Assembly (NCBI GenBank): GCA_013214445.1
Contig: JABSPG010000149.1
Coordinates: forward strand, 1-8,612
Direction of reading: 5' to 3'
Origin: Ekhidna sp.
GTDB taxonomy: Bacteria > Bacteroidota > Bacteroidia > Cytophagales > Cyclobacteriaceae
DNA length: 8,612 bases
Shown here: piece after piece, positions 4,877-8,612 of the stretch
How the letters are laid out: every line of letters starts with the position of its first letter
Numbering within the stretch: position 1 is the stretch's first letter
Notes under the pieces: model-generated
Told to the model about the DNA's origin: nothing
The model's input: the letters and a program-made list of their open reading frames with translations, nothing else
The model's database searches: none
Program-made: the position numbers and the translations under genes

Positions 4877-5121
4877 TAGTCAGTACCTATGAAAGATGTC
4901 TCATAACCTACATCATCCTCACTCGTGAAGCCACGAGCGATACACTTTCCACTTTCCACATCGATATCCTCGTACCGCTCTTTTAGGCGCATCTCTGCTA
5001 AACCTAGACCTTGAGCTGAAACGTAAGATTTAGACTCCACAGGGGAACCCTTCTTAGAGTACTCCATGAGGTAAAGGTTGAATGCTACATCTGGTATTAC
5101 TGGAATTTCTGATTTACTCAT
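4876..5121 (-). CDS. Hypothetical protein, 81 aa
   Basis: This protein is unrecognised. The ATG follows GGAG by 9 nt and overlaps the stop of the small upstream ORF (ATGA). It shares its last base with the next start (TAATG), so it is translationally tied to the DUF4326-SLOG gene. Residues 12-35 look like two strands (FNLYLMEYSKKG ... KSYVSAQGLGLAEMRLKERY), then a helix, and an acidic end (TSEDDVGYETSF). The pattern 'y.v.A.gl..Ae..lker..did' resembles small phage proteins that fold as a compact beta-alpha unit. Coupling to the SLOG gene hints at a shared function, but this is only context. Confidence 0.7.
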   Translation of the reverse strand: MSKSEIPVIPDVAFNLYLMEYSKKGSPVESKSYVSAQGLGLAEMRLKERYEDIDVESGKCIARGFTSEDDVGYETSFIGTD

Positions 5122-5291
5122 AATGATAATCTCCGTGTGATTTCTTTAATGGCATAATTTTTATACCTGCGTTGTTGCCTTGCTGTTGGCTTTACTGTGT
5201 ATCTTGCTATGAAAGCGATATGAGAGATACTTACTCGGTAAGTGAAGTACTTCCCTGTTCTATCGACTTTTAGTCTAGCATGTACCTTCAA
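5118..5291 (-). CDS. Small basic protein, 57 aa, TTG start
   Basis: The frame opens at TTG (5289-5291), 8 nt after a strong AAGGAG, with an in-frame TAA shortly upstream, and closes at a TGA that overlaps the next gene's ATG (ATGA). The ribosome-binding site and coupled junction at both ends are what support it. The product begins MKVHARLKVDRTGKYFTYRV and is very basic: 15 Lys/Arg plus several Tyr, almost no acidic residues, ending ITRRLSL. This would fit a nucleic-acid- or ribosome-binding peptide, or a small inhibitor of a host enzyme, but there is no recognisable motif. It fills most of what would otherwise be a 238-bp gap between the deformylase and the 81-aa gene. A rare start codon suggests low output. 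Confidence 0.6.
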   Translation of the reverse strand: MKVHARLKVDRTGKYFTYRVSISHIAFIARYTVKPTARQQRRYKNYAIKEITRRLSL

Positions 5292-5359
5292 GGGACTTAC
5301 TCCTTAATAATCTTGTTATCTTCTATGCTGAATTTGCCAACGAGAAACGGTTCCTGCTA

Positions 5360-5848
5360 TTAGTCAAGTAACTTATTAACTTTTCTTTCACTGGCATCCT
5401 TGAGTAATCCCTTTCTATTGTAGTCCAAGATGGTAATCGAATCTAAGTGGTCGAGCTCATGCTGGACTACAAATGCGTCATGCTGTTTAAGTTTCTTCTT
5501 AATAGGCACCCAGTTTTCATCAAACCCTTCAACAACTATTTGTGCATCTCGCTTTATCTTTACTTGCACATTCGGAACTGATAAGCAACCTTCTTTGCTC
5601 AGTTTCATACGTCCTGAGAACTTGGTAATCACCGGGTTGAATATCCACCCCATAAATCCACTGGTGTTAACATATATGATTCGTTCTGTGTGTCCAACTT
5701 GTGGAGCGGCAATTCCTACACCCCTACTTCTCTTCATTGCAGAAAACATCTCAGCCATTACTGAATCCTTGTTGGCACCTACTGGCACTTCTTTACAGAT
5801 AGTGTGTAATGCCTCTGAACCTGCCTTTCCTACTTTTAGGATATCCAT
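5360..5848 (-). CDS. def: Peptide deformylase, 162 aa
   Basis: All three deformylase motifs are present: motif 1 GVGIAAPQ (43-50), motif 2 EGCLS (86-90) with the metal ligand C88, and motif 3 QHELDH (129-134) with ligands H130 and H134 and catalytic E131. The enzyme uses Fe(II)/Zn to remove the N-formyl group from nascent proteins. The length (162 aa) is close to bacterial PDF (about 168 aa), and unlike some short phage versions it retains a C-terminal helix (KGLLKDASERKVNKLL). The ATG follows AGGAG by 5 nt. It follows a strong stem-loop and a small TM-protein gene. Phage deformylases are found in many marine and enteric phages and are thought to support rapid viral protein maturation, including photosynthesis or membrane proteins in some hosts; the specific need here is unknown. 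Confidence 0.97.
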   Translation of the reverse strand: MDILKVGKAGSEALHTICKEVPVGANKDSVMAEMFSAMKRSRGVGIAAPQVGHTERIIYVNTSGFMGWIFNPVITKFSGRMKLSKEGCLSVPNVQVKIKRDAQIVVEGFDENWVPIKKKLKQHDAFVVQHELDHLDSITILDYNRKGLLKDASERKVNKLLD

Positions 5849-5891
5849 TGTATCTCCTGACGTTGGTTAATAAATCTACTAATTTCCGAAG

Positions 5892-5924
5892 AATACGTCT
5901 ACCCGTTTTCTGAGTAGACGTATT
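5892..5924 (-). other. Perfect 11-bp stem-loop between the small TM-protein gene and def
   Basis: AATACGTCTAC (5892-5902) and GTAGACGTATT (5914-5924) are exact reverse complements with an 11-nt loop. It begins 7 nt after the stop of the TM-protein gene and lies 44 nt before def. The minus-strand RNA continues CTTCGGAAATT, with no U-tract, so it is unlikely to be a strong intrinsic terminator; RNA processing, pausing or 3'-end protection is more likely. The def gene has no obvious separate promoter between. Confidence 0.7.
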
Positions 5925-5930
5925 TAATAG

Positions 5931-6206
5931 TTATAGCGATTTACAGCTTTCAATATTTGAATCAGAGGCAATGCTTTCACTCCACCCCACTTTAGTACAC
6001 TTGGTTCCGTCTTTGTAGACTACAGACCAACGGCCGTACTTATTGACTAAAGCCACTTCTTCTTTCTTAGTTGGTCTTCCCTCAACAATCTCTTCAAGTT
6101 CCTCATTAAGAGTGATTGGCTTGGAGAGGATTGTACTCCAGATTACTACACAAAGTAAAGTTGCTATGGCGAAAACCACTAAACCTGCTAACATATTGTC
6201 TTCCAT
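5931..6206 (-). CDS. Small single-span membrane protein, 91 aa
   Basis: I place the start at the ATG at 6206: it follows AAGGGGAACAAA with good spacing, whereas the in-frame ATG at 6287 would overlap the upstream gene by 50 nt, adds an unlikely Ile/Leu/Tyr-rich tail, and has no ribosome-binding site. Residues 5-27 (MLAGLVVFAIATLLCVVIWS) form one hydrophobic helix. Then comes an acidic helix (ELEEIVEGR, about 35-43), then a beta-like region (GRWSVVYKDGTKCTKVGW) and a Ser-rich end with one Cys. The protein is probably anchored in the inner membrane with the C-terminal part on one side; which side is not clear, as few charges flank the helix. No family is recognised. Confidence 0.75.
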   Translation of the reverse strand: MEDNMLAGLVVFAIATLLCVVIWSTILSKPITLNEELEEIVEGRPTKKEEVALVNKYGRWSVVYKDGTKCTKVGWSESIASDSNIESCKSL

Positions 6207-6237
6207 TTTGTTCCCCTTATTTATTAATATGAGGCTA

Positions 6238-6729
6238 CTATACAGCATCCTCTTCTTTCTGTATAGGATTATTATTAGAATAATCAATTATACGTGTTGA
6301 ACCTTCATTGAACCGAATAACGTTAATGCGATTAGCGTGGGTGTACTTATTACACATTGCAACAACATCAGCCTCTTTGAATAGTTGTTCAAACTCCTCA
6401 ACATTACTATTGTCATCATTGAATGCACGGAACTTTAACGTCATACCCTGCAGAGATGGAGCATACCCATTAAGTGGAACAGGTGGGCGCTGATTGGGTT
6501 TGACCAAATTCTTGCTACGTAAGCAATGGTGCCATGCTTTTATGATTTCTTTTTGGTAACGTTCAGAGTATCCGACAATCAAACAAACACGACCTTCTCC
6601 TAGGTTTAAGTGCTTCTGGTAAAGGTGTTGAAATAAGCTGAACGGGTTGAAGTCATCAGTTCCATACTGACGCTTGATTGTTCCAGCGCATCGTTTAAAG
6701 ACTGATTCTGTATTTTTTCTACCTGACAT
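6238..6729 (-). CDS. Hypothetical protein, 163 aa
   Basis: I do not recognise this protein. The ATG is one nt after the upstream TAA (TAATATG) and follows GAGGA by 8 nt. The N-terminus is basic (SGRKNTESVFKRCAGTIKRQYG), followed by DDFNPFSLFQHLYQKHLNLG, a strand VCLIVGYS with a helix YQKEIIKAWHHCLRSKNL, a Pro-rich linker (KPNQRPPVP), and a second alpha/beta stretch (MTLKFRAFNDDNSNVEEFEQLFKEADVVAMCNKY). The strand-helix alternation suggests a small alpha/beta protein. No P-loop, metal site or HTH is evident. It follows the endonuclease gene with essentially no gap, so it may be part of the same message and perhaps the same inserted unit. Confidence 0.7.
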   Translation of the reverse strand: MSGRKNTESVFKRCAGTIKRQYGTDDFNPFSLFQHLYQKHLNLGEGRVCLIVGYSERYQKEIIKAWHHCLRSKNLVKPNQRPPVPLNGYAPSLQGMTLKFRAFNDDNSNVEEFEQLFKEADVVAMCNKYTHANRINVIRFNEGSTRIIDYSNNNPIQKEEDAV

Positions 6730-6730
6730 A

Positions 6731-7387
6731 TTAGTATTCCTCTTCGTTTGTTACTTCAAAATCACAACCTACTAGCTCTTCAGGAATAACGAAGAACCGA
6801 TGCAGGGAGTAACCTTTGGGGTTAATTTGTATAATGTTCAATGATTCCATGCTGAGCAGTATATCATTAATATCCTCTGCACTGCAAGAGCAATAGAACT
6901 TTTGAAAGGTAAGCGGGATATACAGCTGATTATACTTAATCTTTGCGTATACTGCGAGGTTGATAACCTTCCTGCAGAACATTCTCATGTTGTTGTTTGA
7001 GGTTCTCTCATGGAAGATATCATCACATAATCGTTGTGTCAGTTCTTTCATCTCAGGGTTGTGAGGCTTAGCCGTTGTTTCCATACCTACAATGGGTATC
7101 TCGTAGCTGCTTCTCCCAGACCTGTTAAGGAACCTCGGGTCAGCAACACAACTATACTCTTGGAAATAACTTTGCTCAATGTTACAGATTTCTGACATTG
7201 TTCCTGTTACTTCTTCAAGAATGTCTTTGGTAAAATATTCACGACCTACATACGCTATCATCCATTTAAGAGCAGCAGAGGAACCCAAGTAATCAGGGTT
7301 CCTCTTCGTATCAAGCCCCAAGTACCTAACATCTTCAAAAGAAGGGTGATGACACCTAGTGAGGTATATTTGGGCATTATAAATCAT
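6731..7387 (-). CDS. GIY-YIG-like (homing) endonuclease with C-terminal helical/winged-helix-like region, 218 aa
   Basis: The N-terminal ~95 residues fit the GIY-YIG fold. A first strand AQIYLTRC has IYL (7-9) in the GIY position. YLG (22-24) sits in the YIG position, with the D-T-K-x-N-P-x-Y-L-G-S (26-36) variant seen in phage freestanding endonucleases. A helix and VGREYFTKDILEE (47-59) follow, then E71 as the catalytic Glu candidate and N88 (RFLN) as the family's Asn. The GIY motif is degenerate and the usual catalytic Arg is not obvious, so activity is uncertain. The C-terminal half (about 125-205) is helical with INDILLSMESLNIIQINPKGYSLHRF, which could be a winged-helix DNA-binding part. 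It would cut DNA for homing or for exclusion of related phage. Its start overlaps the HTH gene (ATGA), so the two are coupled. Confidence 0.75.
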   Translation of the reverse strand: MIYNAQIYLTRCHHPSFEDVRYLGLDTKRNPDYLGSSAALKWMIAYVGREYFTKDILEEVTGTMSEICNIEQSYFQEYSCVADPRFLNRSGRSSYEIPIVGMETTAKPHNPEMKELTQRLCDDIFHERTSNNNMRMFCRKVINLAVYAKIKYNQLYIPLTFQKFYCSCSAEDINDILLSMESLNIIQINPKGYSLHRFFVIPEELVGCDFEVTNEEEY

Positions 7388-7917
7388 GGAGCTGTTGCCT
7401 GTTTTACTTTCCGATGAGGAACCGCTTTACTGTGCTCACGAATCCTCGCTATTCTCCACTTCTTAGCTGAATGTACCAAGATTAGTGTTGGCTCTCGTCT
7501 GTGGGTCTTGACCATGTTGTAAGCGGTTGAGACAGGAACACCAGCAAACCTTGCAAAGTCAGTTGGGTTACCAGACCATCTTCGTTCAGTTTCAGTTTTT
7601 GGGTCTGGGTACGCATCCCCTGGTTTCCAATCTTTGAAGAAGGTTATCCTCCAGTTGGCCATTAGGTTTACCTTCTTACCGGAGTACACGTACTCTTTAG
7701 GCGGTTGGTAATGCTCTTCAAACTCTTCTGGTGTCATTGCTCGCCAGTTCTTGCGTGTCTTTGTACCTACTTCGATGATGTTCCATGCTGAGCGATATGA
7801 TGTTCCAAGGTGCCTGCCTATCTCAGCAATACTTCCATAAAACACCTCTGGGGGCTTACCTCTTCGTTTGGTGGTACATATCACACCCTCGTGCCGAGGT
7901 TTACGGTTAGCTACCAC
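7384..7917 (-). CDS. DNA-binding protein with two helix-turn-helix repeats (NUMOD-like), 177 aa
   Basis: I choose the GTG at 7917 (AAGGG 8 nt upstream, 11-nt overlap with the gene before). The longer frame would start at TTG 7995, overlap that gene by 89 nt and lack a ribosome-binding site. Two similar units are visible: FYGSIAEIGRHLGTSYRSAWNI (from residue 26) ending at W58, and WSGNPTDFARFAGVPVSTAYNMV (from residue 114). Each is a 'G-s-x-x-e-i-a-r-x-x-G-v-s-x-s-t-a-y-n' HTH of the kind used as modular DNA-binding repeats (NUMOD) in homing endonucleases. The protein is strongly basic with an Arg/Lys-rich end. It contains no nuclease motif. ATGA coupling to the GIY-YIG gene suggests it works with that endonuclease as a separate targeting subunit, or is a repressor of it; neither is proven. 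Confidence 0.7.
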   Translation of the reverse strand: MVANRKPRHEGVICTTKRRGKPPEVFYGSIAEIGRHLGTSYRSAWNIIEVGTKTRKNWRAMTPEEFEEHYQPPKEYVYSGKKVNLMANWRITFFKDWKPGDAYPDPKTETERRWSGNPTDFARFAGVPVSTAYNMVKTHRREPTLILVHSAKKWRIARIREHSKAVPHRKVKQATAP

Positions 7918-8320
7918 GCTTCGAACCCTTAACAACGTTTTCCATTCCAAGCTTGTATGATTCAAGATGTATGGTAATAAATGTGTCGGTTGCAAACTTC
8001 TTCTCTAAGAATGTACCAACAAGGCTTGCCTTTAATTGACCAAATGCAAATTCAATACTTGCTTTGTTACTTTCAACCATTTCATTGAATGCGGGAACAG
8101 GGAGTGCCTTACTCTTACGGATAACTTTAGTGAGTGCTTTAATTTGACGTTTTTCATGCTTCTTACCTGGCATGGCACCATGGACAATCAGGAACTGACC
8201 AAGGGCGATTAACGAGATGAAAGATTGTACAACTACTGGAACAGCATAACCAACTTTTGTATATTCTGAATCAGTACCAGTTGAGGCGATTTCGATGTAA
8301 GCATTGTTAGGGTTTGACAT
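7907..8320 (-). CDS. Hypothetical single-TM protein, 137 aa
   Basis: The ATG is one nt after the upstream TAA (TAATATG) and follows AAAGGA; both signals sit at the end of the 48-aa gene. Residues 23-48 (VGYAVPVVVQSFISLIALGQFLIVHG) are hydrophobic and probably form one membrane helix, perhaps a hairpin because of the Pro. A very basic stretch follows (GKKHEKRQIKALTKVIRKSKA, about 51-71), which by the positive-inside rule places the C-terminal part in the cytoplasm. Residues 78-137 are mixed helical with another weakly hydrophobic region (FAFGQLKASLVGTFL). It is not recognised. The gene overlaps the HTH gene after it by 11 nt. Confidence 0.75.
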   Translation of the reverse strand: MSNPNNAYIEIASTGTDSEYTKVGYAVPVVVQSFISLIALGQFLIVHGAMPGKKHEKRQIKALTKVIRKSKALPVPAFNEMVESNKASIEFAFGQLKASLVGTFLEKKFATDTFITIHLESYKLGMENVVKGSKRGS

Positions 8321-8321
8321 A

Positions 8322-8468
8322 TTACTTGTTTCCTTTTACTAGGTTCCAGCCACGCAGGAATCCTTTAATTTGAGAGGGCATGTACTTCTTACGATTAAGG
8401 GTACGTTCGATTATTCTATCTGAGACTTTCTTTTGAAAGTTATGTTTTGATTTATGCTCGTGGGCCAT
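8322..8468 (-). CDS. Small basic peptide, 48 aa
   Basis: The ATG at 8468 is preceded by AGGAGG with 4-nt spacing, the strongest Shine-Dalgarno in the window, and the TAA lies one nt before the next ATG (TAATATG), a junction type used elsewhere here. The peptide starts MAHEHKSKHNFQKKVSDR and is rich in Lys, Arg and His; residues 31-41 (PSQIKGFLRGW) may form a helix. It is not recognised. Its basic nature suggests nucleic-acid binding, but that is a guess. The strong ribosome-binding site predicts abundant translation. Confidence 0.75.
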   Translation of the reverse strand: MAHEHKSKHNFQKKVSDRIIERTLNRKKYMPSQIKGFLRGWNLVKGNK

Positions 8469-8494
8469 TTTTCCTCCTGTTGGCTTCTGAGACT

Positions 8495-8526
8495 ACAACC
8501 CCCAGTACTCTATCACCTAGGGTTGT
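8495..8526 (-). promoter_or_regulatory. Stem-loop in the leader of the 48-aa gene
   Basis: ACAACCC (8495-8501) and GGGTTGT (8520-8526) can pair around an 18-nt loop in the 75-nt gap between the upstream stop and the AGGAGG. No U-tract follows. It may be an attenuator-like or protective stem; the evidence is only the repeat. Confidence 0.35.
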
Positions 8527-8543
8527 GTGTTTACTCCGACTAA

Positions 8544-8612
8544 CTATGTTCTCAATCCGTAGCTTGCTGACTCCTGTTGTACCATAGTTTCCATAGTATC
8601 GGCTTCAGTCTT
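8544..8612 (-). CDS. C-terminal end of an upstream gene (partial)
   Basis: The minus-strand frame read from the window edge is open for 22 codons (ending ASYGLRT) and stops at TAG 8546-8544. A second frame is also open for about 19 codons, so the assignment is uncertain; this one is preferred because its composition (Glu, Gln, Thr, Ser, Met) looks more like coding sequence and because it leaves a plausible leader before the next strong ribosome-binding site. Function cannot be judged. Confidence 0.35.
   Translation of the reverse strand, partial: KTEADTMETMVQQESASYGLRT

Noticed and set aside
5292..5345. Promoter before the 57-aa ORF (TTGGCA-N16-TAACAA)
   Set aside because: The -10 match is only about half of the consensus and no copy of the CATCAACTAAACA leader is present; not strong enough to list.
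5430..5870. Long plus-strand frame opposite def (146 codons)
   Set aside because: It is a mirror of the deformylase gene, which has all three family motifs; the plus-strand frame has no ribosome-binding site and no plausible product.
6207..6287. N-terminal extension of the 91-aa membrane protein to the ATG at 6287
   Set aside because: It would overlap the upstream gene by 50 nt, has no ribosome-binding site, and the ATG at 6206 has AAGGGGAAC at good spacing.
7918..7995. Longer HTH protein starting at TTG 7995
   Set aside because: It needs an 89-nt overlap with the TM-protein gene and lacks a Shine-Dalgarno; GTG 7917 has AAGGG at 8 nt.
1..8612. CRISPR array, insertion sequence, attachment site or rRNA
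   Set aside because: No regularly spaced repeats, no transposase or integrase motifs with terminal inverted repeats, and no rRNA sequence were seen.

Overview
The window looks like part of the accessory (early/middle-type) region of a large tailed double-stranded DNA phage infecting a Gram-negative bacterium. Every gene I can support lies on the minus strand. They are packed end to end with ATGA, TAATG and TAATATG junctions or 1-8 nt overlaps, nearly all have a clear Shine-Dalgarno (GGAG/AGGA), most products are under 20 kDa, and many are unrecognisable. The recognisable ones (peptide deformylase, HD-type alarmone hydrolase-like protein, minimal nucleotidyltransferase, DUF4326 and SLOG domains, GIY-YIG endonuclease) are typical cargo of large myovirus/siphovirus genomes. 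No structural, replication or packaging genes are visible, so the exact phage group and host cannot be named.

Layout in the direction of transcription (high to low coordinates): a partial C-terminus (8544-8612); a 48-aa basic peptide (8322-8468); a single-TM protein (7907-8320); a two-HTH DNA-binding protein (7384-7917) joined by ATGA to a GIY-YIG-like endonuclease (6731-7387); an unknown 163-aa protein (6238-6729); a small TM protein (5931-6206) followed by a strong stem-loop; peptide deformylase (5360-5848); a 57-aa basic peptide that appears to start at TTG (5118-5291); an 81-aa unknown (4876-5121) joined by TAATG to a DUF4326-SLOG protein whose gene is split by an apparent 1-nt frameshift (4143-4876); a TM protein (3764-4132), a coiled-coil/zinc-knuckle protein (3532-3762), a 92-aa unknown (3183-3461), a SpoT/Mesh1-like HD hydrolase (2692-3156), three coupled small genes (1721-2662), the nucleotidyltransferase (1038-1631), and three small unknowns (48-893).

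The most interesting points are: (1) the reading-frame break inside the DUF4326 domain at an A4 tract, with both halves of the domain intact in different frames; (2) two near-identical promoter/leader modules in front of the nucleotidyltransferase and the 79-aa gene, one overlapped by a 33-bp dyad; (3) a 25-bp tandem duplication that copied a ribosome-binding block and changed the end of the upstream protein; (4) several candidate nucleotide-handling proteins (alarmone hydrolase, SLOG, nucleotidyltransferase) in one cluster, which could be host-signalling or anti-defence functions; (5) two small basic ORFs of 48 and 57 aa that are easy to miss.
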